Below, piece after piece: positions 50,358-60,448 of a DNA stretch of 64,000 nt. The stretch's first letter is position 1, and the number at the start of each line of letters is the position of its first letter. This DNA is from Haemophilus parainfluenzae T3T1 (GTDB lineage Bacteria > Pseudomonadota > Gammaproteobacteria > Enterobacterales > Pasteurellaceae). The notes beneath the pieces were generated by a model. That model worked only from the letters and a program-made list of their open reading frames with translations. It was not told the origin of the DNA and made no database searches. The position numbers and the translations under genes are program-made. The stretch is from the NCBI RefSeq assembly GCF_000210895.1, contig NC_015964.1, positions 310,001-374,000 on the forward strand, in the 5' to 3' direction.

Positions 50358-53089
50358 TTGTCTTTGTCTAATTTCTTATAAAGTTTATATTGCAGATTTT
50401 GTTCAAATTGCGAGCCGTAGTCAATCATATTCCACAATTCAAACATATTTTCTTGGTGCGTATAATTTAACGTTATCGGATTATTGGTTCGCTTGGTTGG
50501 ATTAAATCCACTAATGCTCGCACGCAACGTCATTTGCCCTTTAGGATCGAGCGTCACAGCTGCATGGGAATTTTGCAGTTCCATTTCTTTTAATAAATCC
50601 ACCAGAATATTTTCTGTCCAACCGCCTTTTTTCAGCCCTTTCACCATTTCATCGGTTAATTTGATGGATACATTCCCCACTTGTTCCAATGTGCCATTAC
50701 AAATCAAACATTCCTTATGTCCCAGCCAAAATGGCATTACTGCATTGGCACGGCCGGTTAAGCTTACTTGATTATATTGTGCTAAAGCTAATACTTGGGC
50801 TAAATCAATATTGGTAAAAGAAAGCGTCGCCATTTTGCTTTGAGGGAAACTGAGCTGAGGCACCGTCAAAACACCATCAAATAAGGAAAGTTTCACATTT
50901 CTCAAGGTAAGCGGATTTTTCATGGTATTCGGATAACGCCCAAACAAATCCAATTCTCCATTTGCGACGGAAAGCGCACCATAGCGAATATTGTGAGTCG
51001 AAATATGGATTGGTTTGCTCGAAGCCACTTGCAATGCCTCGTTTTCATAATTCATTGGGAAACGAATATTCAAGCCATAAATCTCACCATCTGGCATGGT
51101 GATTTTACCGTTTTTCAGGTTCAGCTCCCCCTTCATCTTCACGCCATTGCCATTGATTGCGAATTCACTTTGTCCTTTAATGCTGCCCTCATGAATTATC
51201 CAATTCCATTGTTGAGGGAAAAGTGATTGGAATACTTTTGCAGATTGTTCTTTCCAGCTAATTTTGCCTGAAAGTGCAGTATTCTGATACACGGCTGATA
51301 CATCCAACGGACCAAGTTCACCCGCTTTTAAATCCCCTGCCAGATTGAAATGATTGATGCTTTTCCCTTCAATACCTAAACCGAAAATCGGTGAAACAAA
51401 ACGACCGCCATAAGCCAATTCAACCCAATCCGTTTTTGCTTGTAACAAACCACGAATATGCTCTTTTTCATAATCCCAGCGAAGTCGGTCTTTGAGTTCC
51501 AACGAAAGCGGTGCCATTTTCACCTCTTTCATTTTTACTTCATTAGAACGTGCAGAAAGCTGATTTAATTCAATGTGATCCGCTTCCCAAAAGCCTTTTC
51601 CTTCCATTTTGACTGGCGTATTTAAGGATTTCCAGTTTGCACTGCCATTGATTGTCCAATCCCAACGGTTTGTCGCTTGTTTTTCCACAGACTGTAACTT
51701 ATGTTCTTCATCTCGGAAGTCAAACACGGTTTTAATACCGGCAATAAACTCGTGGGCGTTTCCGTCTAATTTTAAATTGAGATTTTCAAACTGCGGGGTT
51801 GTGCCATTCAACGTTGCTTGCAAACGCCCTTCTAAGCCGTAACGACCGATAATAATGTCATCTAACGGTAAACGAACATGCAATTTGGTATCGGGTTGCA
51901 CAGTATCCATTTTAAAGACCGACCCCGGATAAAAATACACCACGGGATGCGTAAAAATCCCGCCAAAATGATAAGTTAAATTGGTGAGTGCCACAGTCGA
52001 GTTATAACGCAAATCCCCGCGAGTTTTCAGCTCAAAATCCAATTCATTATTGTCATCACCCCCACCGATTTCACCATTTTTTCCTGAAATCACGATCTCC
52101 CCTTTGCCCATTTCACCAAAGGTTTGCAAGATCACGTTCATATCAATGCTTAATGGCAACAAGCCTTCTGCCGCACGGTGAATAGATAAGCCAAGGAAGC
52201 CTTTAATCGGTTGATAGCTGTCAAAGGTCCAATAAAATTTCCCCCATGAAATATCCAAACCGTCTTTGGTGAAGACGAAAGGCACATCCAACAACGGCGA
52301 ATTTGCCGTTAAATCTTGAACATTTAACTGACCATCCGCACCTTGCCACGACACTTTTGCCTCGCCTTTTGTGACGGCTAGTTCTGGGTTATTCCAATTG
52401 AATAAAACATTTCCTTGTTGAGGAAGTTGAGAAAGATCGGGCTCAAAATTTGCAGTGAAATGAAGATCGTAGTTTTTATCGCCCGCTTGTTTAATATCGG
52501 TATTGCCCGTCCATTGGAAGATCCCATCTCTCAGCGTAACAGTGGATTGATGATGCAGCTCAAGCCCATCATTATTCGCTTGGGCTTCGAGTGCTAATTG
52601 GTTGCCGTTATAGTTTGCGTCTAACGCCCAATCAGCTGATAAGAAAGGTTTTAAAGCCCCTTGTGTCAAGGCTTCGGCATCCGTTAATTGAAAGTGTTTA
52701 ACGTTAACGTGGGAAATCGGTAATGCCGCCCAAAGTGCGGTCAAATTTGGTGGTGTTTTTTCAGCATTATCACTGGGTAAATGGGTTAAACAATCATAAT
52801 TCAAGCTAGCCTTTTCAACATCAAGACTATGCGTATTCCACCAAGTCACCTGAGTATTATTCAGGTTTACAAGCGTACATTGATCTGTTTTCACTTTTAA
52901 CTCTGGCAGCGTTAAACCTGTTGTTTCCCATTGCCAATCATCGGCTAATTCAATGTGATAATGCGGCGCTAAAAAATGATTAGTTAGTTGCGCTACACGT
53001 TTTGGGGTCGCAAAAACGCGTACTAAGCCAACGCTTACTACAATTAACAGCAACAAAATAATCAACGCCCACAGGCAACGCTTTCGCAT
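50354..53089 (-). CDS. ydbH: AsmA-like intermembrane phospholipid transport protein YdbH
   Basis: The 911-residue protein has one N-terminal membrane anchor (LWALIILLLLIVVSVGLVRV) and a very long beta-strand-rich periplasmic part, as in YdbH. With TamB and YhdP, YdbH forms a hydrophobic bridge carrying phospholipids to the outer membrane in E. coli. A conserved late block (GPLDVSAVYQNTALSGKISW) and the C-terminal IDYGSQFEQNLQYKLYKK support the assignment. It is translationally coupled to ynbE. An uptake sequence (52733) lies inside it. Confidence 0.88.
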   Translation of the reverse strand: MRKRCLWALIILLLLIVVSVGLVRVFATPKRVAQLTNHFLAPHYHIELADDWQWETTGLTLPELKVKTDQCTLVNLNNTQVTWWNTHSLDVEKASLNYDCLTHLPSDNAEKTPPNLTALWAALPISHVNVKHFQLTDAEALTQGALKPFLSADWALDANYNGNQLALEAQANNDGLELHHQSTVTLRDGIFQWTGNTDIKQAGDKNYDLHFTANFEPDLSQLPQQGNVLFNWNNPELAVTKGEAKVSWQGADGQLNVQDLTANSPLLDVPFVFTKDGLDISWGKFYWTFDSYQPIKGFLGLSIHRAAEGLLPLSIDMNVILQTFGEMGKGEIVISGKNGEIGGGDDNNELDFELKTRGDLRYNSTVALTNLTYHFGGIFTHPVVYFYPGSVFKMDTVQPDTKLHVRLPLDDIIIGRYGLEGRLQATLNGTTPQFENLNLKLDGNAHEFIAGIKTVFDFRDEEHKLQSVEKQATNRWDWTINGSANWKSLNTPVKMEGKGFWEADHIELNQLSARSNEVKMKEVKMAPLSLELKDRLRWDYEKEHIRGLLQAKTDWVELAYGGRFVSPIFGLGIEGKSINHFNLAGDLKAGELGPLDVSAVYQNTALSGKISWKEQSAKVFQSLFPQQWNWIIHEGSIKGQSEFAINGNGVKMKGELNLKNGKITMPDGEIYGLNIRFPMNYENEALQVASSKPIHISTHNIRYGALSVANGELDLFGRYPNTMKNPLTLRNVKLSLFDGVLTVPQLSFPQSKMATLSFTNIDLAQVLALAQYNQVSLTGRANAVMPFWLGHKECLICNGTLEQVGNVSIKLTDEMVKGLKKGGWTENILVDLLKEMELQNSHAAVTLDPKGQMTLRASISGFNPTKRTNNPITLNYTHQENMFELWNMIDYGSQFEQNLQYKLYKKLDKDK

Positions 53090-53137
53090 AGTTTCCCCAA
53101 TTACGCGATAAATAAATGAACAGAGGCGTATTCTATC

Positions 53138-53629
53138 CTATCTCGCCCCAAATAGCTCAACCAACTTATCTCCAAAGAAATAAAACACCAATCCAAAGGC
53201 AACAATGATTAATCCGATGAGTTTCGTGATATTTACTTCTCGGATCGGCATACCAATAAGACCAAAATGATCGATAGTTGTTGCCGTAATTAATTGTCCA
53301 ACGATGATAAAAAATAACATCGCAGTAATCCCCAATTTAGGTGCAAGCAAAACGGTTGTGAACACAACAACTGCGCCGAGTACCCCTCCAATTAATTTCC
53401 ACCAAGGTTGTGATGGGATCGTGGATAGATTGCCCCATAAATCAGTTTTAGCCAATGCGATAAAAAAGAGAAAAATCGTGCCTACCGCAAAAGAAATAAA
53501 GGTGGCAATCACCGCTTCGCCACTCATGGCTTTCGCTAATTGCGTATTAATCGCTGATTGCGTGGCGAGTGCTACGCCCGCCGCTAAAGCGACGATGAGA
53601 TAAACAAAAAACATCGAAACTCCCAACAT
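53138..53629 (-). CDS. YdcZ-family (DUF606) membrane transporter
   Basis: The 163-residue protein has five hydrophobic segments and resembles one half of a drug/metabolite transporter: AGVALATQSAINTQLAKAMS near the start and GQLITATTIDHFGLIG later. YdcZ-type proteins are half-size DMT members of unknown substrate. Its start may be MFFVYLI, five codons in. Confidence 0.8.
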   Translation of the reverse strand: MLGVSMFFVYLIVALAAGVALATQSAINTQLAKAMSGEAVIATFISFAVGTIFLFFIALAKTDLWGNLSTIPSQPWWKLIGGVLGAVVVFTTVLLAPKLGITAMLFFIIVGQLITATTIDHFGLIGMPIREVNITKLIGLIIVAFGLVFYFFGDKLVELFGAR

Positions 53630-53764
53630 AAAATTTGGTTTATTTTAACCTTTTCTAATTTGCCGTGAAATGCTTTCTATTCGGCAAAAATCATCCCAAA
53701 ATCAACCGCACTTTGTACTTAATTCACAAATACCTCAAAAGTTGTAAGTCATCTTACCTGTTTA

Positions 53765-53780
53765 TTTGATCTTGATCACT
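53765..53780 (+). promoter_or_regulatory. Candidate CRP site upstream of the mannose PTS operon
   Basis: TTTGA-TCTTGA-TCACT (53765-53780) fits the CRP pattern TGTGA-N6-TCACA with two mismatches. It lies 130 bp before the first PTS gene, where catabolite control would be expected. Confidence 0.4.
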
Positions 53781-53909
53781 ATTTGACTATTCTTTATTTG
53801 ACGCTAATCTTCAAATCCATACACTAAGCTCCATTCGGAGCAATCGTTTGCGTAATGCGTATTGAAAGCAAAATAGACTGATTTTATCAACTCAATGGGA
53901 GGAATATCC

Positions 53910-54878
53910 ATGACCCACATTATCGTTGCAACGCACGGTAAGTTTTCTGAAGAAATCGTCAATTCCGCCGCTATGGTGTATGGCGAAGATGAAAACTGCC
54001 ATGTCGTGACTTTCTTACCGGGTGAAGGCGGTGAGCATTTAATCGAGAAATACAATGCGATTATTGCCACGCTGCCTGAAAATGAACCGGTGCTCTTTTT
54101 GGTCGATTTATTTGGTGGTAGCCCTTATAACGCGGCAAGCCGAGTCGCCAGTGAAAGAGATAATACCGATATCGTCACCGGCATTAATCTACCGATGTTG
54201 CTAGAAGTGCTTGATGCTAAAGATGGCGCTAGCTTAGATGAATTGATAGAAACCGCGAAAGAAGTCGGGGTCGCTGCTGTGAAATCCTTCCGTCAACCTA
54301 AAGAAAGCAAGCCTGCTCCAACGCCAGCTGCTAAACCAGCTGAAGCACCAAAAACCGCTCCAAATCCAACCGCACTTTCTGGCAATATGAACATTTCCTT
54401 ATTGCGTATTGATAGCCGTTTAATCCACGGTCAAGTGGCAACCTCTTGGGCGAAAGCAGTGAAATGCGAAGCCATTTTTGCGATAAATGATGATGTGGCG
54501 AACGATGCGCTTCGTCGTGATTTATTACTTCAAATCGCGCCTGAACATTTAAAAGCTTATGTGATTCCTGTGGAAAAAGCCATTAAAGTGTATCACAACC
54601 CGAAATATGCGGGAAAAAACATTCTTTGGTTAGTGACTAATCCAACAGATATCGTGCGCTTAATCGAAGGCGGTGTGAAAATTGATAAAGTCAACGTGGG
54701 CGGTATGACGTTCCGTGAAGGCGACAAAATGCTTTCCCAAGCAGTTGCTGTCAATCCAACTGATGTGGCGGCATTTAAACAGCTTTTAGATAAAGGCGTG
54801 GAATTAAGCTTACAACAAGTGGCGAGCAGCCCGAAATCAATGCTCACACACAAAGAGCTTGATGCGATTCAATTTTAA
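53910..54878 (+). CDS. manX: Mannose-family PTS fused IIAB component
   Basis: The 322-residue cytosolic protein joins a IIA domain (IIVATHGKFSEEIVNSA, phosphorylated His at residue 9) and a IIB domain (LRIDSRLIHGQVATSW, His 173). A Pro/Ala/Lys linker spans about 129-155. It passes phosphate from HPr to the sugar during uptake. The frame begins at 53895, but ATG 53910 has GGGAGGA 6 bases before it and matches the family. The IIC and IID genes follow directly. Confidence 0.93.
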   Translation: MTHIIVATHGKFSEEIVNSAAMVYGEDENCHVVTFLPGEGGEHLIEKYNAIIATLPENEPVLFLVDLFGGSPYNAASRVASERDNTDIVTGINLPMLLEVLDAKDGASLDELIETAKEVGVAAVKSFRQPKESKPAPTPAAKPAEAPKTAPNPTALSGNMNISLLRIDSRLIHGQVATSWAKAVKCEAIFAINDDVANDALRRDLLLQIAPEHLKAYVIPVEKAIKVYHNPKYAGKNILWLVTNPTDIVRLIEGGVKIDKVNVGGMTFREGDKMLSQAVAVNPTDVAAFKQLLDKGVELSLQQVASSPKSMLTHKELDAIQF

Positions 54879-54896
54879 TTACGAGGACAATTCATT

Positions 54897-55694
54897 ATGA
54901 CAACAATGGAAATTATTTTAGTCACGCTCGTTGCCGCCATTTGCGGTATGGGGAGTGTATTGGACGAACGTCAAACCCATCGTCCTTTAGTTGCTTGTAC
55001 CCTAATCGGCTTAGTATTAGGTGATTTAGAAACCGGTATTATTGTCGGTGGTACCCTTGAATTAGTGGCATTAGGCTGGATGAACGTGGGTGCAGCAATG
55101 GCACCAGATGCGGCATTAGCCAGTGTGATTGCAACGATTCTCGTCATCAAAGGCGGCCAAGATAAAGGGAGCGCATTAGCGATTGCAATTCCGGTAGCGG
55201 CAGCAGGTCAAGTATTAACCATCTTCGTTCGTACTTTAACTATCTTCCTTCAACATAAAGCCGATGATTTTGCCGCAAAAGCGAACTTCCGTGGCATTGA
55301 ATTCTGTCACTTTAGCGGTCTTGCGTTACAAGCGTTACGTGTGGCAATTCCAACCTTCTTCGTTGCATTAGTGGCAGGTACGGATACGGTGACCGAAGCA
55401 TTGAACGCGATTCCTGAAGTAGTCACTCGCGGTTTACAAATCGCCGGTGGCTTTATCGTGGTCGTCGGTTATGCGATGGTAATCAATATGATGCGTGCAG
55501 GCGCATTAATGCCATTCTTCTTCTTAGGCTTCGTGATCGCCTCTTTCACCAATTACAACCTTGTAGGTCTCGGTATTTTAGGCACATGCTTAGCGATGAT
55601 TTATATTCAATTAAACCCACGTTTCCATCAATCTACTGCACCACAAGCAGTTGCAAAACGTGAATTAGCTGACGATGAACTTGAAGGACTATAA
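54897..55694 (+). CDS. manY: Mannose-family PTS IIC component
   Basis: The 265-residue polytopic protein has the IIC-Man signatures DERQTHRPLVACTLIGLVLG and GGTLELVALGWMNVGAAMAP. It forms the sugar channel with IID. The next gene starts 10 bp after its stop. Confidence 0.93.
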   Translation: MTTMEIILVTLVAAICGMGSVLDERQTHRPLVACTLIGLVLGDLETGIIVGGTLELVALGWMNVGAAMAPDAALASVIATILVIKGGQDKGSALAIAIPVAAAGQVLTIFVRTLTIFLQHKADDFAAKANFRGIEFCHFSGLALQALRVAIPTFFVALVAGTDTVTEALNAIPEVVTRGLQIAGGFIVVVGYAMVINMMRAGALMPFFFLGFVIASFTNYNLVGLGILGTCLAMIYIQLNPRFHQSTAPQAVAKRELADDELEGL

Positions 55695-55704
55695 GGAAGA
55701 AATT

Positions 55705-56538
55705 ATGACTGAACAAACTAAAAAATCATTAACAAAAGGCGATATTCGTAGCACTTACTGGCGTTCAACTTTCTTGCTAGGTTCCTTCAACTTTGAACGT
55801 ATGCAAGCAATGGGTTTCTGTGTATCGATGATCCCAGCCATTAAACGTCTTTACAGCAAAAAAGAAGATCAAGCAGCGGCATTAAAACGCCACTTAGAAT
55901 TCTTCAACACCCAACCTTGGGTAGCATCATCTATCATTGGTGTTACTGCGGCGATGGAACAAGAACGTGCGAACGGTAACGATATTGATGACTCAGCAAT
56001 CAGCGGGGTGAAAGTCGGTTTAATGGGCCCATTAGCCGGTGTGGGTGACCCAATTTTCTGGGGAACATTACGTCCTGTATTGGCCGCACTTGGTGCAGGT
56101 TTAGCCATTACCGGTAGCCTTTTAGGGCCATTACTTTTCTTCATCGGTATCAACCTTTGCCGCGGCTTAACCCGTTGGTATGGCTTTAAATATGGCTATG
56201 AAAAAGGCACCACCATCGTTAACGATATGGGCGGCGGTCGCTTACAAAAATTGACGCAGGGGGCATCTATCCTCGGTCTCTTTGTCATGGGCTCACTGGT
56301 ATCGAAATGGACAAGTATTAATATTCCATTAGAACTTTCCCGCTATAAAAACCAAATGGGCGAAGAAGTGGTGACCACCGTACAAAGCGTGTTAAACGAT
56401 CTTCTCCCTGGCCTTGCAGCGTTAGGTTTAACCTTCTTATGTATGTATTTATTACGTAAAAAAATCAACGCCATGTACATCATCTTCGCCTTATTCGGCG
56501 TAGGTATTTTAGGCTATCATTTTGGTGTGTTAGCGTAA
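55705..56538 (+). CDS. manZ: Mannose-family PTS IID component
   Basis: The 277-residue protein opens with the IID block KGDIRSTYWRSTFLLGSFNF and contains GVKVGLMGPLAGVGDPIFWG. Two C-terminal membrane segments follow. The frame is open from 55675, but ATG 55705 has AAGGAAGAA in front and the usual length. A strong terminator hairpin ends the operon. Confidence 0.93.
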   Translation: MTEQTKKSLTKGDIRSTYWRSTFLLGSFNFERMQAMGFCVSMIPAIKRLYSKKEDQAAALKRHLEFFNTQPWVASSIIGVTAAMEQERANGNDIDDSAISGVKVGLMGPLAGVGDPIFWGTLRPVLAALGAGLAITGSLLGPLLFFIGINLCRGLTRWYGFKYGYEKGTTIVNDMGGGRLQKLTQGASILGLFVMGSLVSKWTSINIPLELSRYKNQMGEEVVTTVQSVLNDLLPGLAALGLTFLCMYLLRKKINAMYIIFALFGVGILGYHFGVLA

Positions 56539-56550
56539 TATATTATGATA

Positions 56551-56589
56551 TTGCCTTCCCTCTTTCGCTTGAGGGAAGGCAAATTTTTT
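56551..56589 (+). terminator. Terminator of the mannose PTS operon
   Basis: TTGCCTTCCCTC (56551-56562) and GAGGGAAGGCAA (56571-56582) form a 12-bp stem followed by seven T residues (with two As before). Its core (CCCTCTTT) resembles the hairpin at 34495-34514. Confidence 0.85.
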
Positions 56590-56608
56590 AGCATGACATA
56601 TAAATCCT

Positions 56609-56983
56609 ATGAACTGGAAAGATCTCATCAAGCCACCACCGGCTGAAGGCTATATTAAAAATTCATCCAATTTAGTGACCGCACTTTTTGTTCTGGCGGG
56701 CATTCTTTATTACCCCACTAATGGCTATGGCGCCGTCATCGCTTTAATTGCCGCATTAATTGTATTAATCGGACAAAAAATGCTGATTGCTCAAACCAAT
56801 AAAGATTTCACTGAAATGCAATTAGCCGAGAAGCAATTCCAAGAAACCCAAAACAGTGATTACCTTCGCTTTATTGAAGCTCGTGCCACCCAAATGTTGC
56901 GCGACAACAAAGTCCTTTCCGAAAAAGGCAAAAAAGAGTTAGAGAGATTACTGTCTGTCGTCAAAACACATTTAAAGGTATAA
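56609..56983 (+). CDS. Unknown small membrane protein
   Basis: The 124-residue protein has two hydrophobic segments at about residues 23-55 (LVTALFVLAGILYYP and GAVIALIAALIVLIG) and a charged helical C-terminal half. I do not recognise the family. It lies after the PTS terminator, so it is probably not part of that operon. An uptake sequence (56679) falls within its 5' part. Confidence 0.65.
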   Translation: MNWKDLIKPPPAEGYIKNSSNLVTALFVLAGILYYPTNGYGAVIALIAALIVLIGQKMLIAQTNKDFTEMQLAEKQFQETQNSDYLRFIEARATQMLRDNKVLSEKGKKELERLLSVVKTHLKV

Positions 56984-57020
56984 TGCTGCCAAATTTATAT
57001 TTGGAAAATATCCTTTAAAG

Positions 57021-58094
57021 ATGAGACATACAAAGAAACTCATTACTCTTGCGGGAATTGCCGCATTTGTCAGCTATTGGTTTTATCTGCCAACTTATCC
57101 GGTATATCCGAAGAGTGATCATTATGATCCTGATACACAAACTTTCTATAATGCAGAACCTCAACGCGCACCAATAAATGTTGCAAGTGCGCTTTGGGAA
57201 ATGACATTTCATGAAAAAGATTTTCACCCGAAAAAACCATTACCAACGGTCAAACCAAATTGGACCGAGTTATTAGCGCCAGCTGAACAGAGTCGCTTTA
57301 TGTGGTTTGGACATTCAACGCTACTTATGCGTATTGGCAATCAAACCATCATTACCGATCCACTTTTTGGAAATAGTGCGTCTCCAGTGCCAATAATGAT
57401 GCACCGTTTTCAACCACCTGTGGCAGAAATTGAAGAATTACCGCCTATAGATGTCGTGCTGCTTTCACATAGTCATTACGATCACTTAGAACAAGAAAGC
57501 ATCGAGAAATTAATGAAAACACAAAGTCATTTTGTGGTTTCTTTAGGAATGGGCGTAATTTTACAAAAATGGGGAATAGATGCGGCTAGAATTACTGAAT
57601 TAGACTGGTGGCAAAGTACTGAACGCAATGGCGTAAAATATACTGCATTACCTGCAAGACATGATTCTAGCCGTGGCTTGTTTGATCATAACAAAGCATT
57701 ATGGTCTGGTTTTTTAATAGAGCATAAGCGCGGTCAAAATGAAGAACGTTTTTACTTCCATGGTGATTCCGCCCAAGGCAAACATTTTGATGAAATTGCC
57801 AGCCGTGTTGGCAAAATTGATATTGCGTTTATCGAGAACGGACAATATGACGAAAGATGGCCTAATAACCATCTTTTCCCTGAGCAAACCGCACAACTTG
57901 CGGCAAAACTACAACCAACAAGATTTATGCCCATTCACTGGGGCGCTTATCCCCTTGCCTTGCATACGTGGAATGAGCCTGTGCTTAAAAGCGTACCAAT
58001 GGCAAAAACACTGGGAGTGAATACACTTACGCCATTGTTAGGACAAGTATTTGACGTAAATACAAAAACAGAAGATTGGTTTACCCAAGAATAA
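57021..58094 (+). CDS. Metallo-beta-lactamase-fold hydrolase, NAPE-PLD/UlaG-like
   Basis: The 357-residue protein has an N-terminal hydrophobic segment (LITLAGIAAFVSYWFYL) that may anchor it. The zinc motif HxHxDH is in LLSHSHYDHLEQES near residue 155, and later ligands lie in FYFHGDSAQG and MPIHWGAYPL. The order of blocks matches the group of bacterial NAPE-PLD-like proteins. The substrate is unknown. Confidence 0.82.
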   Translation: MRHTKKLITLAGIAAFVSYWFYLPTYPVYPKSDHYDPDTQTFYNAEPQRAPINVASALWEMTFHEKDFHPKKPLPTVKPNWTELLAPAEQSRFMWFGHSTLLMRIGNQTIITDPLFGNSASPVPIMMHRFQPPVAEIEELPPIDVVLLSHSHYDHLEQESIEKLMKTQSHFVVSLGMGVILQKWGIDAARITELDWWQSTERNGVKYTALPARHDSSRGLFDHNKALWSGFLIEHKRGQNEERFYFHGDSAQGKHFDEIASRVGKIDIAFIENGQYDERWPNNHLFPEQTAQLAAKLQPTRFMPIHWGAYPLALHTWNEPVLKSVPMAKTLGVNTLTPLLGQVFDVNTKTEDWFTQE

Positions 58095-58198
58095 TCATAA
58101 CTTTTAGCTATATGAAATAAGCTTTTCTTCTTTTTCTTATTTAAATGAGAAAGGTATTATCAAGCGGAAATTTATGATTTATCCCTTAGGAGTAGTTT

Positions 58199-58744
58199 AT
58201 GTCTCAATTTAAAATTCACACCATTGAATCAGCACCTGAAGCGGCACAAGAAGCTTTGAAAGCCGTACAAAATGCCAATGGGTTTATTCCAAATTTAATT
58301 GGTGTTCTCGCGAATGCCCCTACTGCACTTGAAACTTATCGCACGGTAGGCGGTATTAATGGTCGTAACAGCTTAACGGCAACAGAACGCGAAGTGGTGC
58401 AAATTACCGCTGCCGTAGTCAATGGATGTGGTTTCTGTGTAGCTGGCCACACGAAGATCGCTTTAAAAGTATTAAAACTTGAAGAAGAGCTTGTAAACCA
58501 AATTCGTGCAACTGCTCGTATTGAAAGTGATAAAAAACTCGATACTTTAGCGCGTTTCACCCTTGCCGTTATTTTGCAAAAAGCAAAATTAACTGAAGCA
58601 CAGCTTAAAGCATTCTTTGATGCAGGTTATACTCAAGAAAATGCCATTGATGTGATTTTAGGTGTCAGCCTCGCCACATTATGTAACTATGTGAATAATA
58701 TCGCTGAAACCCCAATCAATCCTGAATTACAGGCATTTGCATAA
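58199..58744 (+). CDS. AhpD-like / carboxymuconolactone decarboxylase family protein
   Basis: The 181-residue protein carries ExxxxxxxxxxxNGCGFCVAGH with the redox pair CGFC and the following His, as in AhpD-like alkylhydroperoxidases. These use the CxxC pair in peroxide or dithiol chemistry. GGAG lies before the ATG. It ends at an uptake-sequence terminator shared with the redoxin gene. Confidence 0.85.
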   Translation: MSQFKIHTIESAPEAAQEALKAVQNANGFIPNLIGVLANAPTALETYRTVGGINGRNSLTATEREVVQITAAVVNGCGFCVAGHTKIALKVLKLEEELVNQIRATARIESDKKLDTLARFTLAVILQKAKLTEAQLKAFFDAGYTQENAIDVILGVSLATLCNYVNNIAETPINPELQAFA

Positions 58745-58757
58745 TCAAGCCAATAAT

Positions 58758-58789
58758 AAAAGTGCGGTCAAAAATGACCGCACTTTTTT
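58758..58789. terminator. Uptake-sequence hairpin terminator, bidirectional
   Basis: AAAAGTGCGGTCA (58758-58770) and TGACCGCACTTTT (58775-58787) form a 13-bp stem with a 4-base loop between convergent genes. Confidence 0.85.
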
Positions 58790-59264
58790 ATTCCTTCACA
58801 AATTGTTTAATTTGATCTGAATTCAAATGACCTGGCTGGACTTTGATAAGATTTAAATCCTTATCCAATAGTAAATTAAACGGATAGCCTAACACATTGG
58901 CACGTTTAATAATTTCCCCCTTTTCATCCAATAATACCGTGATATTTTTATAGTCCAAGCCTTTATACCAATTGATAAATTTTTGGCTATTTTGTTCGTT
59001 CTTTTGTCCTGGTGAGGCAATCGTAACCACATTAAAATCAAGATTCTTTTCAGCACTGAGATCGTCAATTTCCGCTAAACCTGCCAAGCAAATTGGACAC
59101 CAAGATGCCCACATTTTGATATAAAGCGGTTTGCCTTGATATTGTGATAAAGAGACAGTTTGATTATCCAACGTCTTCAACGGAACATCAGCCAAAGACA
59201 CATTCTCTTGCGCAAAACTCAATGGACTCAAAAACAATAAAAGTGCGGTCAATATTTTTCTCAT
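58788..59264 (-). CDS. Periplasmic TlpA/redoxin-type thioredoxin-like protein
   Basis: The 158-residue protein has a signal peptide (MRKILTALLLFLSPLSFAQ) and a thioredoxin fold with the pair C56-C59 in WASWCPICLAG. It lies 9 bp after msrAB on the same strand. By context it probably supplies electrons to MsrAB in the periplasm. In H. influenzae, as I recall, a ccdA-type membrane reductase gene sits between the two; none is present here. Confidence 0.85.
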   Translation of the reverse strand: MRKILTALLLFLSPLSFAQENVSLADVPLKTLDNQTVSLSQYQGKPLYIKMWASWCPICLAGLAEIDDLSAEKNLDFNVVTIASPGQKNEQNSQKFINWYKGLDYKNITVLLDEKGEIIKRANVLGYPFNLLLDKDLNLIKVQPGHLNSDQIKQFVKE

Positions 59265-59273
59265 TTTTTCCTC

Positions 59274-60335
59274 TTATTTCACAAAGGGAATCAAATCACC
59301 ATAGCCTTGTTTTTCCATTTCATCTAATGGAATAAACTTAATCGATGCGCTGTTGATGCAATAACGTAAACCACCTTTATCGCGAGGACCATCATCAAAT
59401 ACATGGCCTAAATGGGCATGACCACTGCGACTTAACACCTCAATGCGAGTCATATTAAAGCTATTGTCTCTTTGATACTCCGCCACTTCAGCGGCAATCG
59501 GTTTAGTAAAGCTTGGCCAGCCGCAACCCGATTCAAATTTATCTTTAGAAGAAAATAACGGTTCTCCCGTGGTGATATCTACATAAATACCCGGCGCGAA
59601 ATTATCCCAATATTCGTTACTAAAAGAGCGTTCGGTATGTTTGCCTTGTGTCACGTCATATTGAAGTGCGGTCAATTTTTGCTTTAATTCTGCATCACTT
59701 GGTTTTGGATATTTTTTATCATCAATTAATGGCTCATCGGCTTTTTTGATGTCGATATGGCAATAGCCATTCGGGTTTTTCTTGAGATAATCCTGATGAT
59801 ACTCTTCCGCCTCCACATAATTTTTCAGCGGTTCCACTTCAATTTGGATCGGTTCTTGATATTTACTTTGTAAGGTTTTTAATGCTGCCTCAATAACCGC
59901 TTTATCTTGCTCATTTTGATAATAAATGCCGGTGCGATATTGTCTGCCACGATCATTACCTTGCTTGTTAATACTGGTTGGATCGATCACGCGAAAATAA
60001 TATTGCAGCAATTTATCTAGCGAAATTTTATTTGGATCGTAAGTGACTTTCACCGTTTCCGCATGATCTGTCGCATGCAATAATTGGTAGTTAGTGGTAT
60101 CACCTTTTCCATTAGCATAGCCCGAAACAGCATCGGTCACGCCTTGAATACGTTCCATATAAGCTTCTAATCCCCAAAAGCAGCCACCAGCAAGATAAAT
60201 AATTTGTTGTTCTTGTTTACTTTCCATTGTCATTTTTTGCTCCTTTGATGATTCTGTGTGATCAGCATACGTTAAACTACTTTGCAAACCGCCAAAAAGT
60301 GCGGTCAATATGAGAAATGTTTTTGTATATTTCAT
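59274..60335 (-). CDS. msrAB: Exported methionine sulfoxide reductase MsrA-MsrB fusion
   Basis: The 353-residue protein has a signal-like N-terminus ([20 protein letters not shown]). The MsrA domain has its nucleophile at C52 in [11 protein letters not shown]. The MsrB domain has [11 protein letters not shown] and the catalytic Cys in [12 protein letters not shown]. It repairs both stereoisomers of oxidised methionine in the envelope. The redoxin gene downstream is its likely partner. Uptake sequences lie at 59662 and 60298. Confidence 0.93.
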   Translation of the reverse strand: MKYTKTFLILTALFGGLQSSLTYADHTESSKEQKMTMESKQEQQIIYLAGGCFWGLEAYMERIQGVTDAVSGYANGKGDTTNYQLLHATDHAETVKVTYDPNKISLDKLLQYYFRVIDPTSINKQGNDRGRQYRTGIYYQNEQDKAVIEAALKTLQSKYQEPIQIEVEPLKNYVEAEEYHQDYLKKNPNGYCHIDIKKADEPLIDDKKYPKPSDAELKQKLTALQYDVTQGKHTERSFSNEYWDNFAPGIYVDITTGEPLFSSKDKFESGCGWPSFTKPIAAEVAEYQRDNSFNMTRIEVLSRSGHAHLGHVFDDGPRDKGGLRYCINSASIKFIPLDEMEKQGYGDLIPFVK

Positions 60336-60448
60336 TTTCTTTCCTTATTATAGAAAATATCTTAAGATTACATTTCATTAGACGAAGACAAGCCCATTTT
60401 CTTACAAAATAAGGCAATTTTTTACCGCACTTTGTGCAAGGAACCCTT

